A DNA stretch of 64,000 bases. It comes from Paenibacillus herberti (GTDB lineage: Bacteria; Bacillota; Bacilli; Paenibacillales; Paenibacillaceae). A program made the position numbers and the translations under genes. Position 1 is the stretch's first letter. Each line of letters opens with the position of its first letter. This document shows positions 17,561-26,330 of this stretch, in pieces. A model generated the notes under the pieces. That model made no database searches, was not told where the DNA came from, and saw only the letters and a list, made by a program, of their open reading frames with translations. The DNA lies in the NCBI RefSeq assembly GCF_002233675.1, contig NZ_NMUQ01000002.1:62001-126000 (forward strand), in the 5' to 3' direction.

Positions 17561-18601
17561 ATGATGGGTACCGCACTCGGAACAACTCCATTCCCGCAGG
17601 CTCAGCTGTTTCACTTCGCGATTTCGGCTTCCGCACACATGGCAAAGCTGGCTGGATGGGTAGCTCTTTGCCACCGTCTGGATTTGACGGCCATACCAAA
17701 CCGCCTTATAGTTCAGCATGGTACGGATCGTTGCCCAACTGGCGTCCCCGATCGACTTGGCCAGCTTGTGATTTTGCATCAGGTGACTTATTTGCAGCTC
17801 TTCTAGACAGATCGTTTGGTTTTCACGAATCCACCTGGTGGACAGCTTGTGCAAAAAATCCTGCCGACAGCTCGCGATTTGTTCATGGATACGCGCCATC
17901 TTTTGCTTTGCTTTTGTATAATTTGAGCCGCCTTTTGTACGTCGCGACAATCGGCGCTGCCAGAAGGCCAGCTTCTTTTCGTATGGGCGCAGATGCTTGG
18001 GATTGGAAACGACTTCTCCGTTACTGCACACTGCAAACGATTTGAGGCCCAGATCAACGCCAATAATGGATTCCAGTTCCCTAAGCGGCTCAATCTCTAG
18101 TTCGCATAGAATCGATACAAAGTATTTCCCACTTGGGTTTTTCCGTACTGTAGCCGAAAGAATTCGACCGTCCACGTCTCTGGACTTGGCAAAGCGGACC
18201 CATCCCAGCTTAGGGAGTTTCAGACGTTTGCCTTCAATCGTAATATTATCGTTGGTATATTTGGTGGTATAGCTTTGGACGGGATTCCGTTTCGACTTGA
18301 AACAAGGCATCTTATTCTGTTTCTGGTGAAACCTCGCAAAGGCATCCGCCAGGTTGCGAACGCTGGATTGCAAGGCAATGCTGTCCACTTCTTTCAGCCA
18401 GGAAAAGAGGCCTTTGAGGGACGGAATTCCAGTTGCACATGTGTTGTAGGTCAATCCTCTTCCTGTTTCTTGATAAGCTTCATTCCATTTGCCAAGGAAG
18501 TGATTGAAAACAAAACGGGCGCATCCGATGGTTTTTTGAATCAGAATCATTTGTTCTTGAGTCGGATAGATTCGAAAGCGAAATGCCTTGTGATGCAACA
18601 T
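17492..18601 (-). CDS. tnpB: TnpB RNA-guided endonuclease (IS605 OrfB)
   Basis: 369-residue protein of the TnpB family, ancestral to Cas12 and guided to DNA by an RNA from the element's right end. The RuvC triad is present: Asp in [10 protein letters not shown] (about 190), Glu in ICLEELQIS (about 280) and Asp in [11 protein letters not shown] (about 350). Between the last two lie the zinc-ribbon cysteines CHVCGSRN and CSECG. The N-terminus ([19 protein letters not shown]) is typical. All catalytic residues being intact suggests an active nuclease. It starts at ATG 18601 inside the element and ends just before the right-end hairpins. Confidence 0.92.
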   Translation of the reverse strand: MLHHKAFRFRIYPTQEQMILIQKTIGCARFVFNHFLGKWNEAYQETGRGLTYNTCATGIPSLKGLFSWLKEVDSIALQSSVRNLADAFARFHQKQNKMPCFKSKRNPVQSYTTKYTNDNITIEGKRLKLPKLGWVRFAKSRDVDGRILSATVRKNPSGKYFVSILCELEIEPLRELESIIGVDLGLKSFAVCSNGEVVSNPKHLRPYEKKLAFWQRRLSRRTKGGSNYTKAKQKMARIHEQIASCRQDFLHKLSTRWIRENQTICLEELQISHLMQNHKLAKSIGDASWATIRTMLNYKAVWYGRQIQTVAKSYPSSQLCHVCGSRNREVKQLSLREWSCSECGTHHDRDHNASMNIRQEGLRLLGNPN

Positions 18602-19916
18602 TTAACCATCACTCCCGACCCGTTTATCCCCCCCAATTATAGCACGTATGTTCGCTTTTTACACCAAAAAAAATGCCGATTCATCCCCACCTTGTAGAAG
18701 GTGGAGTATTCTCGGCAATTTTAGATAAAAATACTTTTTCAACCTTACCCGATCGCTCTGCAAGTAGGTTCGAAAGTTGCCCGTGGCCAGGCTATGATAG
18801 TGATGCAGACATGACTTAGGCGAGTACAGCCCTGGAGCCGCCTTGCGAATTCCTTCGATGACGGTGCCCCGTTCCAGATAGCAGATTGGTGAATATAACC
18901 ACTCCAGGAGCGGTGGATTGGACTTGGCCAAAAGCTGTAGTGCTTTTCGTAGGTCCCAGCCGCTCAGATCCAAGCTGTCGCTGATGGGACGTTCGATAAC
19001 ATCCCGACCCGGATGCACCTTTAAATACCACTCCATCGGCCTGATATAGAGAAAACGTACATCGTAATCACTATCCTTGGAAGGAAAACCCCAGGCACGG
19101 CTGCCAGACTCACAAACGTAGAGAATTCTGACGTTCTCCTCGCGCTCGATGCGACCCAGCTCGCTTCCAATCTGTGTCCATTTTTTAGTATCAATCATAT
19201 TTACAGCCCCCTTGATTTCACCTCAGCCATCGCGCTTCTATAGGTGATTGTCTGTTGTTGGAGCTATCATGTCATAGCCGGAACGAATGGAACAGGGTGG
19301 ATGTATGGCGAGAGATGGAAGATCTCTTTTCGCAGATACATAGGACTATTATCATATCGTTAATGAATATATTTGCGGAAAATAGGAGGTTAGTCGCGCA
19401 TTTCGTCGAATTTATCATAGGTAAATTTAACCAATTGGAGGATCATTCTTTATGAAAGACAAAGTAAAAGGTTTAGTTGTTGGGGCAATACTCGGAAGCA
19501 TGATTGCCGGCGGATCAGCCTATGCCGCAACCAATGTAAAGCTTAGCGTTGCTTTAGAAAATGTGAAGCTGATGTTTGACGGTGTACATAAACAAACGAC
19601 ACAAGCTATTATTTATAATGGTCAGCTGTATGTTCCAGCTAAAAGCGTGGCACAGGGAGTTGGAGAGGCTTTCGTTTATGATGGCAAGAATAAAACCGCT
19701 TGGATTGGGAAAAAAGAGGGCCAATTTAAATACTTGGATGAGATTTCTTATGCACGCATGGATGGGGATGAATACTCAAAAGGAAGTATCTATTTCAAGA
19801 ATTGGAAATACCCATCGGGTCTGAAGTTCAATATTGCGAGCAATCAATATTTACATGGGATTGGTTCCATTCTTGATTCGGGTTACAACACTGGTGAAAA
19901 AAATTCAATTGACTAT

Positions 19917-19924
19917 AATTTAAA
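19917..19924. repeat. Target site duplication (left), AATTTAAA
   Basis: AATTTAAA directly borders the left end of the ISL3-type element; the identical octamer borders the right end at 21322-21329. Eight bases is the usual duplication length for ISL3. Confidence 0.9.
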
Positions 19925-21321
19925 GGCTCAAGCTAAAAACTAGCGGTTGATCATTTCAACCAGATAGACGATGTCGATTGCATTCAATTAAAATGCCTGC
20001 TTTGTAGAACGTTTGATTAGGCATAAAATAGCGCCTGCGCTGATAAGCTTTAATGCGATTGTGTCGTCCTTCTACGGTGGCATTTGTCCAGCGGCAGCGA
20101 TGGTAGTTCACGATTTCCGCTTCCCAATTTCGCATGGTTTTTAGTGCGCTGCGCACCGCATCATGATTCACCGATTCGCCTTGCTGGCACCAGCGCTGAA
20201 AGCCAAGACAGGCAACATGGACATTAAGGGAATGGTCATACCATCGGGAAAAAGCTTCTTTCCATTCCCATACTTGGCGTAGCAGCGGAGAGTAACCAAG
20301 CAGGATATCGAGCTCAGTCCTACCTTTATCTGACAACGTCTCGGCTGGCGGGTTGAGTAGATGATGGTGGCTTTTCAGGATGGCCCTGGCTCGTGGTGCG
20401 AGCGTGTGTTGGACCGATTTCCGCACGGCCTGGACACTTTCTATCACATAACCGTGAACATGAAAACGATCTGCAATGCGGATTGCATTCGGAAAACATT
20501 CGCGAATCCACGTGTGATACGCCTGAGCCAAATCCATCACCACCGCTTTGGGTTTCAGAGCCAGAAAGTCGGGATGTTGCTTGGCATACGCACGCAACGC
20601 TTCTAGTTTTCGACCCGGGAACAAGTCTAGCATCGTTTCGCCGCGAAGGTTGTGAATACCGGTATTGTAGGTGTGTCCTTTTTTAATGGCAAAATCATCG
20701 ATTCCAAGTACTAGCCCTGAAGTGTTTTGAGCTTCACACCAAGCCTGTTCCGTCAAGCGTTTGCTTTCTGCTGGAAGGGCATCCTGATGCATGCGCTGTA
20801 CCGTACTGACAGGCACTTCTTGCATTTTTGCGCTATGAGTTGCTGTAGAGCCAAAAGCTTGTTCCACCGTTTGGGTGCGGAAAGCCCAGCTATATCGCTG
20901 TTTAGGACCCACAAAGTCATACATCCAAACGAAGCTGATTTGGCAACGTGTGCAAGCCATGCGAATGGAAGGCACATGCAGATAACTCTTTTTGCCAAAG
21001 ATGCTTAGATGACGAATCTTGCGCGAAGCATTACGACCATCACGCTTCACATCTTGTTCGGAATGGCAACCGGGACAAGGTTGTTTATACGTAACAGGCG
21101 ATGCCTCTAAATGAACTTCCTTGGTGTCTATGGAAACGATTGTATGGAGTTGTAACTCTGGTAATCCGAGAAGTTCGTTGATATAATGTAGTGGCATCTG
21201 TCATTTCCTCTTTTGTTGTTGGGTAGGACTTTCAACAATACAGGATTTGCAGATGTTTTTCCATTTTTATCCCCAGTTAGGCTTACTTCGATTTTTCAAC
21301 CACTAATTTTAGTTTTGAGCC
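19925..21321 (-). mobile_element. ISL3-family insertion sequence
   Basis: 1397-bp complete element with imperfect terminal inverted repeats of about 28 bp. Both ends begin GGCTCAA and share CTAAAA and GGTTGA blocks. An 8-bp direct duplication flanks it. One transposase gene fills it on the minus strand. The clean ends and perfect duplication point to a recent insertion. Confidence 0.93.
19956..21197 (-). CDS. ISL3 family transposase
   Basis: 413-residue transposase. The N-terminal zinc-binding part has CPGCHSEQ and, further on, CTRC. The DDE catalytic core contains LGIDDFAIKKGHTYNTG (first Asp), VVMDLAQAYHTWIRECFPNA (second Asp) and the C-terminal WTNATVEGRHNRIKAYQRRRY (Glu). Length and motif spacing fit intact ISL3 enzymes. 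It fills the element, ending 31 bp inside the left terminal repeat. Confidence 0.93.
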   Translation of the reverse strand: MPLHYINELLGLPELQLHTIVSIDTKEVHLEASPVTYKQPCPGCHSEQDVKRDGRNASRKIRHLSIFGKKSYLHVPSIRMACTRCQISFVWMYDFVGPKQRYSWAFRTQTVEQAFGSTATHSAKMQEVPVSTVQRMHQDALPAESKRLTEQAWCEAQNTSGLVLGIDDFAIKKGHTYNTGIHNLRGETMLDLFPGRKLEALRAYAKQHPDFLALKPKAVVMDLAQAYHTWIRECFPNAIRIADRFHVHGYVIESVQAVRKSVQHTLAPRARAILKSHHHLLNPPAETLSDKGRTELDILLGYSPLLRQVWEWKEAFSRWYDHSLNVHVACLGFQRWCQQGESVNHDAVRSALKTMRNWEAEIVNYHRCRWTNATVEGRHNRIKAYQRRRYFMPNQTFYKAGILIECNRHRLSG

Positions 21322-21329
21322 AATTTAAA
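21322..21329. repeat. Target site duplication (right), AATTTAAA
   Basis: Right copy of the octamer at 19917-19924, directly outside the element end GGCTCAA (read on the minus strand). Confidence 0.9.
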
Positions 21330-21591
21330 TGGTAAGTTTAAAAGGTTGTCTGGTTTTGTAGGGATAGATGATTTTACGAAGGATACAAATAGTACAGGAA
21401 CAGTAATCATCTTAGGAGATGGACAAGAAATTTTCCGTAAAGATGGACTTAAAGGCGGCGACCTTCCGCTCGAAATTAACGTAGATCTTACCGGAGTATT
21501 AAAACTTCAGATTCAATTCGAGAGCTCGACTAATAGCGGTGGGCAGATTGACATCGTAATTGGAGATGCTAAACTACTGTACTAATCAACT

Positions 21592-21634
21592 AACCCCTTT
21601 GAAGACAATCTACGTCTTCAAAGGGGTTTCTTCC
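21592..21634 (+). terminator. Terminator after the interrupted NPCBM gene
   Basis: AACCCCTTTGAAGAC and GTCTTCAAAGGGGTT pair over 15 bases around a short loop, followed by TCTTCCTTGTTT. The remaining 230 bp to the next gene presumably contain its promoter; I see no gene there. Confidence 0.85.
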
Positions 21635-21864
21635 TTGTTTCGATGGTCGGTTTTACTAGGACTCCTTCCCCTTAACAAACAATCAAGATGAACTCATGAT
21701 TATCCCTGTCATCTTAAAAATATTGATTATCCGAATCGTGTTCTCTGCATCCATATGTACTGGAATACATCCTACATGTAAAACACATTTGACATATGTT
21801 CATCATTTATATACATTGAAGATGTAAAATATCTTTTACACTCTCAGGAAAAGTGGTTAGAGGA

Positions 21865-22062
21865 ATGAACAATAAGATAAAGGAGTTCCGTGAAGGGCTA
21901 GGCTTCTCGCAAGGAAAACTAGCTGATCTTTGCGATGTTAGCCGACAAACAATTAATGCGGTTGAGAACAACAAATACGATCCTAGTTTACAGTTAGCCT
22001 TTGATATTGCGAAAAATTTAGGAGTTACCGTTGATGAACTTTTTCTGTCGGAAAGGAAATGA
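21865..22062 (+). CDS. Xre/HTH_3 family transcriptional regulator (YozG-like)
   Basis: Small DNA-binding protein of 65 residues made almost entirely of one helix-turn-helix domain: IKEFREGLGFSQGKLADLCDVSRQTINAVEN followed by KYDPSLQLAFDIAKNLGVTVDELF. Such short regulators usually repress their own operon. Its TGA overlaps the ATG of the next gene (ATGA), so the membrane protein downstream is co-translated and may be the regulated partner. A GTG four codons earlier (21853) is an alternative start; neither has ideal spacing to AGAGGA/AGGAAAA. Confidence 0.8.
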   Translation: MNNKIKEFREGLGFSQGKLADLCDVSRQTINAVENNKYDPSLQLAFDIAKNLGVTVDELFLSERK

Positions 22063-22457
22063 ACAAGATGAACACAAGAAAAATCGCTTCGATCCTATTG
22101 TGCGTAGCCGCTTTGGTTGTAATAGCATTTACAATTTATAAGCTAAACATTGGGAAGCAGGTTGGACTTAATGAAGTTATTTCAATCAGCACCTTGGTAA
22201 TGATGTACTTCTCCACTATCACTTGGGGAAGCAAGCATAACAAAGACGGTATTTTGCAAGAAGAGGAGCTGGGCCAGCGAATTACGGAAAAGAGCTCTAA
22301 AATAGGCTATTTAATTCTAGTTGTTCTCATACTCGGAGCAGTAGCTTTAGACGAATTAATAAATAACAACGTTAATGTTTTCCTCCTAGCACTGCTCGGC
22401 TTGTCCATGATCCTGTTGCCGATGATCGAGTTCCTATACAGCCGAAAATATCGGTGA
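22059..22457 (+). CDS. Small integral membrane protein, partner of Xre regulator
   Basis: 132 residues with four predicted membrane helices: IASILLCVAALVVIAFTIY, VISISTLVMMYFSTITW, IGYLILVVLILGAVAL and VFLLALLGLSMILLPMIEFL. The polar loop between helices two and three is acidic (KDGILQEEELGQRITEKSS). The pairing of a YozG-like regulator and a four-helix protein in one overlapping operon is common in Bacillota, but the function is unknown to me. Confidence 0.75.
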   Translation: MNKMNTRKIASILLCVAALVVIAFTIYKLNIGKQVGLNEVISISTLVMMYFSTITWGSKHNKDGILQEEELGQRITEKSSKIGYLILVVLILGAVALDELINNNVNVFLLALLGLSMILLPMIEFLYSRKYR

Positions 22458-22653
22458 ATGAGATCTTATTTATTCTCTAATGTTGGCATGGCAGAGATTT
22501 CATTCATGTGATATATTAATTCGGTGAAGCATTCACACGTAAAAGTGAAATCAATTCTTAAAATTAACCAAAAATTGGGCTATTCTATTAATTCAAACAA
22601 GGATTAATCGTAATTTTCACCGAAGTTAGATAACACGAAAAGGAAGGGAGAGG

Positions 22654-22707
22654 ATGATGGATCACACAAATGTCGTTTGGCTGAGCTCGGTAAGAAGGTT
22701 ATTTTAA
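22654..22707 (+). CDS. Possible leader peptide upstream of sstT (17 aa)
   Basis: A short frame ([17 protein letters not shown]) follows an unusually good ribosome site (AAGGAAGGGAGAGG) and ends 20 bp before the sstT start. It could be a leader peptide or simply chance. Its Ser-Ser pair is suggestive for a serine transporter but is weak evidence. Confidence 0.25.
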   Translation: MMDHTNVVWLSSVRRLF

Positions 22708-22727
22708 GATTAAACTGGAGGGAACTA

Positions 22728-23957
22728 ATGAAAGCACTGCTACTAAAATGGAACCAGATGAGCTTGGTAAAACGAATTCTAGTGGGTATTATAGCCGGTG
22801 TTATTCTAGCTTTATTGCTTCCTAGTGCAACCGTAATTGGCATGTTTGGATCTCTGTTTGTATCTGCCTTGAAGGCAGTTGCTCCATTGCTTGTCCTGTT
22901 TATCGTAATGTCTGCCATTACCAAACATCAAAAAGGTCAAAAAACGAATATGAAGGAAATTCTTGTCCTCTATGGATTAAGTACGTTTCTGGCCGGACTG
23001 ATCGCAGTTATAGCCAGCTTTATTTTCCCGGTGAAATTGTCGCTCGTCACGGGTTCCGCAGAACTGACACCTCCCGACGGGATTGCAGAAGTATTGGAGA
23101 CGTTGCTGTTCAGCGTCGTTGATAATCCGGTGAGTGCACTCATGAACGGCAACTATATCGGAATTCTCGCTTGGGCTGTCGTTATTGGCATTGCTTTAAG
23201 AAGTGCCAACAACCAGACCAAAGACCTTCTCACCCATTTATCCGATGCAATATCCCAAGTCGTAAAATGGGTCATCCAGTGGGCGCCGCTTGGCATTATG
23301 GGGCTTGTTTTTAACTCTATTACTACAAACGGACTCTCTTCCCTGCTCGATTATGGGAAGCTGCTACTGATCCTAATTGGCTGTATGTTATTTATGGCGC
23401 TAATCGTTAATCCGTTAATTGTTTATGCGAATATTCGCCGGAATCCTTATCCGCTTGTGTTACTTTGCTTAAAGGAAAGCGGCATTACGGCCTTTTTCAC
23501 CCGCAGTTCAGCTGCAAATATTCCAATCAACATGAGGCTTTGCGAAAAATTGAAGCTGGATTCGGACACCTATTCAGTATCCGTTCCTTTAGGCGCTACA
23601 ATTAACATGGCCGGCGCAGCGGTCACAATTTCAGTGCTGACCCTTGCCGCTGTCCATACCCTTGGCATTGAAGTCGATTTTGGCACGGCACTCCTTCTTT
23701 CCGTCGTGTCCGCTATAGCTGCGGCAGGTGCCTCAGGCGTTGCTGGCGGGTCGCTCTTGCTCATTCCGCTGGCTTGCAGCGTATTCGGCATCCCCAATGA
23801 GATCGCGATTCAGGTCGTCGGCGTAGGCTTCATCATCGGCGTTCTGCAGGATTCGTTTGAAACGGCGCTCAACTCTTCCTCGGATGTGCTGTTCACAGCG
23901 ACAGCTGAGTATGCCAAGGAGCGTAAGGCGGGCGGAGATATTGCTGTTGGGGCATAG
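22728..23957 (+). CDS. sstT: Serine/threonine:sodium symporter
   Basis: Sodium-coupled uptake of L-serine and L-threonine across the cytoplasmic membrane; DAACS family. The 409-residue protein is highly hydrophobic and carries the family signatures [15 protein letters not shown] (serine-rich hairpin) and [19 protein letters not shown] (substrate and sodium site), followed by [19 protein letters not shown]. The start at 22728 has GGAGGG at 5 bases; an in-frame ATG 17 codons earlier has none. The gene is followed by a clear terminator. Confidence 0.92.
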   Translation: MKALLLKWNQMSLVKRILVGIIAGVILALLLPSATVIGMFGSLFVSALKAVAPLLVLFIVMSAITKHQKGQKTNMKEILVLYGLSTFLAGLIAVIASFIFPVKLSLVTGSAELTPPDGIAEVLETLLFSVVDNPVSALMNGNYIGILAWAVVIGIALRSANNQTKDLLTHLSDAISQVVKWVIQWAPLGIMGLVFNSITTNGLSSLLDYGKLLLILIGCMLFMALIVNPLIVYANIRRNPYPLVLLCLKESGITAFFTRSSAANIPINMRLCEKLKLDSDTYSVSVPLGATINMAGAAVTISVLTLAAVHTLGIEVDFGTALLLSVVSAIAAAGASGVAGGSLLLIPLACSVFGIPNEIAIQVVGVGFIIGVLQDSFETALNSSSDVLFTATAEYAKERKAGGDIAVGA

Positions 23958-23983
23958 GTAGCCCCGAGTTTATAGATGGAAAG

Positions 23984-24030
23984 AAGCCTCCAAATCCACA
24001 TCAAGTTGTGGTTTTGGAGGCTTTTTTGCT
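23984..24030 (+). terminator. Terminator after sstT
   Basis: AAGCCTCCAAA pairs with TTTGGAGGCTT (bulged by an inner CCACA/TGTGG pair), followed by TTTTTT. Confidence 0.9.
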
Positions 24031-24146
24031 CTGATCCCGGAGTGGGCCGCATAGCATTAAAGACAATGGGTTGATGTCCATCCTGTCTAATTGATCTATC
24101 TGTTGTGTAACCGACTCTCAACTAATCGTAGATGAGACGGCTTCAC

Positions 24147-24551
24147 TTAATTTGACTCAATATTTAAAATTGGAATATCCAATTCATTCTGGACAAAGCT
24201 CATGTCAGAGTCTCTAGAAACTAATGTAAGTTCATGAGCCAACGCTGTCGAAATAATAAGCGCATCTGGAGTTTTTAACTTACGTCCTTTACCTTTAAGA
24301 TCCCTGCGAAGCGTTCCGGCAATCTTCGCAATTTCTGATGTAACATCGATACATCTTTTTATAGTAAACAGCTTTTCTGCACGAAGTTGTTCCTCGTGTT
24401 TTAATCCTGCGAACACTTCAGAAACCGTAATTGCAGAAAAATAAATTGGCATTTTATCACGGGAAGCCTGTTGAACAAAATCGATAACATTAATCTCGTT
24501 AATAAGAATCGCAATCGCAATATTCGTGTCCAGGAGATAACCTTTACTCAT
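24147..24551 (-). CDS. PIN-domain toxin, VapC-like
   Basis: 134-residue ribonuclease-type toxin. The PIN acidic residues are visible in YLLDTNIAIA (first Asp), TVSEVFAGL (Glu), TPDALIISTA (Asp) and SRDSDMSF (last Asp). Such toxins usually cleave tRNA or rRNA and are held inactive by the partner antitoxin. Its ATG overlaps the TGA of the upstream antitoxin gene (ATGA). It marks the left edge of the accessory island. Confidence 0.88.
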   Translation of the reverse strand: MSKGYLLDTNIAIAILINEINVIDFVQQASRDKMPIYFSAITVSEVFAGLKHEEQLRAEKLFTIKRCIDVTSEIAKIAGTLRRDLKGKGRKLKTPDALIISTALAHELTLVSRDSDMSFVQNELDIPILNIESN

Positions 24552-24781
24552 GCATTCCAGTCCTCACGCGATCTATTGACTTCTTCAAGGAGCTCTTTCC
24601 CTCGTTCAGGCGTTAATGAACCGGCCGCCTCCAAAAGATCATCAACGGAGCAATCTTCCTCCTGAGCTTCAACTGTTTGCTTTTCTAGGTCAATCAATAC
24701 ACGAGAGTTATTTATATTGAGTTTTTGAAGGATAGATTTTATTGCACTCGCTGCTTGTTGATCCATTTTTTTGGAGATCAT
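24548..24781 (-). CDS. Antitoxin partner of the PIN toxin
   Basis: 77-residue acidic protein (MISKKMDQQAASAIKSI, EDCSVDDLLEAAGSLTPERG) encoded immediately before and overlapping the VapC-like toxin gene. Position, size and charge indicate the antitoxin; no clear DNA-binding motif is visible, so the antitoxin family is not assigned. The start at 24781 has GGAGG at 7 bases; in-frame ATGs further up (24787, 24841) are less well placed. Confidence 0.75.
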   Translation of the reverse strand: MISKKMDQQAASAIKSILQKLNINNSRVLIDLEKQTVEAQEEDCSVDDLLEAAGSLTPERGKELLEEVNRSREDWNA

Positions 24782-24901
24782 CTTCATCCCTCCATTGTGT
24801 AGCTTAATTAAGTCATTATAACATACGCGATGTTGTTTCAATAATTATCATTAATCGTCAAGATCTTGGGACGTTCTTTACTGACATGTTGGTTTCGATG
24901 C

Positions 24902-25045
24902 CAGGGATATGTGGACGCTGAGCTCATCCAGACTTGGATTCATTGTGAATTCGGTCGGTCCTTTACGCTTCGAGGCGTCTCCAAACTGCTGGTAAGACTC
25001 GGCTTCAACTACACCAAAGCCACCTATACGCTAGATTTTCCGTAA
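24902..25045 (+). pseudogene. IS630-family transposase remnant (winged-helix fragment)
   Basis: A 47-codon open stretch encodes TWIHCEFGRSFTLRGVSKLL followed by RLGFNYTKATYTLDFP, the winged-helix segment that lies between the N-terminal HTH and the DDE domain of IS630 transposases. It has no start and ends in TAA. The rest of the transposase is absent, so this is a decayed insertion. Confidence 0.65.
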
Positions 25046-25063
25046 TCAGCCTGACGTAAAGCC

Positions 25064-25387
25064 TTAGTCGTCGACATCGATCAAATACACCCGCTCCCGG
25101 AATCCGCCGCGCGTCTCCGCCTTTTTCTCTCGGAGAGCTTCAATCTGCTCCCAGCTCGCTCCATGCGCAGCCGCCATTGCGCGTATGACCTCGAGCATAT
25201 CAGTGAGCTCTTCCAGAGCTTCTTCCGAGTTTTTAACTGCGAAATATTCGTCTGATTCTTCTTTGAGCTTGCGATTCAGTTCGACGGTATATTCTTGTTC
25301 GTCCAATATGCGGGTACGGAATTCTTTGCCCGTGGATTGAATGATGTTAGGAATCAGATCGCGAACGAGTTTGTTGTATGTGGGCAT
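25064..25387 (-). CDS. MazG-like nucleoside triphosphate pyrophosphohydrolase
   Basis: 107-residue all-alpha NTP pyrophosphatase-like protein. It begins MPTYNKLVRDLIPNII and has the metal-binding acidic pairs KLKEESDEY and EALEELTDMLEV, then the C-terminal KKAETRGGFRERVYLIDV typical of the phosphoribosyl-ATP-pyrophosphohydrolase-like MazG subgroup. It probably removes non-canonical or excess nucleotides. It lies within the accessory island next to a Nudix gene, so two nucleotide-cleaning enzymes are close together. Confidence 0.85.
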   Translation of the reverse strand: MPTYNKLVRDLIPNIIQSTGKEFRTRILDEQEYTVELNRKLKEESDEYFAVKNSEEALEELTDMLEVIRAMAAAHGASWEQIEALREKKAETRGGFRERVYLIDVDD

Positions 25388-25413
25388 AATAGATGTTTCC
25401 TTTCATGGAAAGT

Positions 25414-25863
25414 TTAATCTTCCTGACGACGGCTTTCTTCAACAGCCTCCTTCTCTCGTTCAATGTAATCCAGCGCTTCTTGATCATATGAGATTTCACC
25501 GCAATGGGTACAACGATTAGCTGGCACTGCCGGAATGGTACACTCTATTTCTTGAACTATGATCTTTTTATATTCCATAAATACTTCTGATCCCTGCTGC
25601 CCGCATGAATCGCAGATTCTATCGTTTATACTTCCATCCAGCTCTTTAAATCTCTTAACTTCCTCTTTGTCTCCATCGCACAGTCCTAAATCAATTTCTA
25701 GTTCGAACAGAAACTCGCATATAATATCGTGGTGCTCATCCGACAAAGCAGAGCTAAGCTGATATTGATTCAATAAACTGACCAAGCAAAAATCCGCAGG
25801 CAAATGTACGCCATTTACTGACTTTATTACGCCAAGCTCTTTTAACTCTTTGTTTGTCAGCAT
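25414..25863 (-). CDS. YgiT/MqsA-type zinc-ribbon protein
   Basis: 149 residues with two CxxC pairs in the C-terminal half: CDSCGQQG (about 84) and CTHCGEISYD (about 118), followed by a Lys/Glu-rich tail. The zinc-ribbon arrangement with QEIECTIPAVPANRC resembles YgiT-type proteins, including the N-terminal domain of MqsA antitoxins. The helix-turn-helix of MqsA is not seen and no toxin partner is adjacent. The N-terminal 70 residues are not recognised. Ribosome site AAGGAAGGAAC precedes the ATG. Confidence 0.65.
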   Translation of the reverse strand: MLTNKELKELGVIKSVNGVHLPADFCLVSLLNQYQLSSALSDEHHDIICEFLFELEIDLGLCDGDKEEVKRFKELDGSINDRICDSCGQQGSEVFMEYKKIIVQEIECTIPAVPANRCTHCGEISYDQEALDYIEREKEAVEESRRQED

Positions 25864-25927
25864 ATGTTCCTTCCTTTCACTGTCAACAGAGGCATCTCTT
25901 GTCTATGCTAGTCCTACGTCTGAACAA

Positions 25928-26317
25928 CTATGACCTCTCTTCTCTAAGTCTTTCTACGAACGCAATATCCGCCGGGGCAAATTCAAACTCCGTCAGTTCA
26001 TTTGCATAAACCCATTTGTACTCATCGTGATCAACCAAGATAATATTCCCGCTCACCAGTCTGGCTCGATATGCATATAAGCGAATCTGTGTTGTCCCAT
26101 AGCTATGATCATTCAATCCAAATGCTTCATATGGATCTATACTTATATTCATTTCTTCCAGCAGCTCTCTTTTCAAGCATTCCTCTGCCGTTTCGCTGCT
26201 CTCAATTTTCCCACCGGGAAATTCCCAAAACCCTTCCTGCGCCTTGCCTTTTCGGCGCCTTGCTATGAGAATCTGGCCTAACTCATTCTCAATGATGGCT
26301 GCTGCCACCTCAATCAT
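25928..26317 (-). CDS. MutT-type Nudix hydrolase
   Basis: 130-residue (deoxy)nucleoside triphosphate pyrophosphohydrolase. The Nudix box is complete: GGKIESSETAEECLKRELLEE, with flanking FWEFPGG typical of MutT/8-oxo-dGTP diphosphatases. It starts 13 bp after the helicase stop, or overlaps it if the TTG at 26338 or the ATG at 26329 is used. Either way it is almost certainly co-transcribed with the PLD-helicase-DUF3427 gene. The coupling suggests that the two act together rather than as general housekeeping. Confidence 0.88.
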   Translation of the reverse strand: MIEVAAAIIENELGQILIARRRKGKAQEGFWEFPGGKIESSETAEECLKRELLEEMNISIDPYEAFGLNDHSYGTTQIRLYAYRARLVSGNIILVDHDEYKWVYANELTEFEFAPADIAFVERLREERS

Positions 26318-26330
26318 ACCAGTACACATC

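Larger units (their letters stand above)
17396..18724 (-). mobile_element. IS200/IS605-family element carrying only tnpB (IS1341-like)
   Basis: A 1329-bp element. The left end (18724 side) carries a hairpin (CTCCACCTTCTACAAGGTGGGG, outer arms GCCGA/TCGGC). The right end carries the hairpin CCCCCACCTCCACAGGTGG and terminates in TTCAA at 17396. There is no target duplication, as expected for this family. The base run left of the element on the coding strand is TTTTAT, the likely target-adjacent motif. No tnpA is present, so movement would need a transposase in trans. Confidence 0.85.
17069..19198 (-). pseudogene. COG3541-type nucleotidyltransferase gene interrupted by IS200/IS605-type element
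   Basis: Two pieces read as one protein once the inserted element is removed: 19198-18725 (158 codons) and 17395-17069 (108 codons plus stop), in the same frame. The joined 266-residue product resembles the YcgL/COG3541 nucleotidyltransferases, with the DNA polymerase beta-like signature GSRAWGFPSKDSDYDVRF near the N-terminus. The seam reads KKYFY then VLRSTLACQWLEERGSIPP, as expected for this family. Each piece alone lacks the other half, so the gene is presumably inactive unless the element excises. The family's biological role is not known to me. Confidence 0.85.
19452..21585 (+). pseudogene. Secreted copper-amine-oxidase-N/NPCBM-domain protein gene interrupted by ISL3 element
   Basis: The N-terminal piece runs from the ATG at 19452 (after GGAGGATCATTCTTT) to 19924. 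It encodes a signal peptide ending AGGSAYA, a stalk-type domain (NVKLMFDG, QLYVPAKSVAQGV) and the first strands of an NPCBM-like carbohydrate-binding domain (LHGIGSILDSG). After removal of the element and one target copy it continues in frame at 21330 (FKRLSGFVGIDDFTKD... IVIGDAKLLY) to the stop at 21585, giving 242 residues. As it stands translation runs 6 codons into the element and stops at 19943. A role in binding cell-wall or environmental polysaccharide is inferred from the domains. Confidence 0.85.

Noticed and set aside
24147-24841. Longer antitoxin starting at 24841
   Set aside because: No ribosome site there; GGAGG sits correctly before the ATG at 24781.
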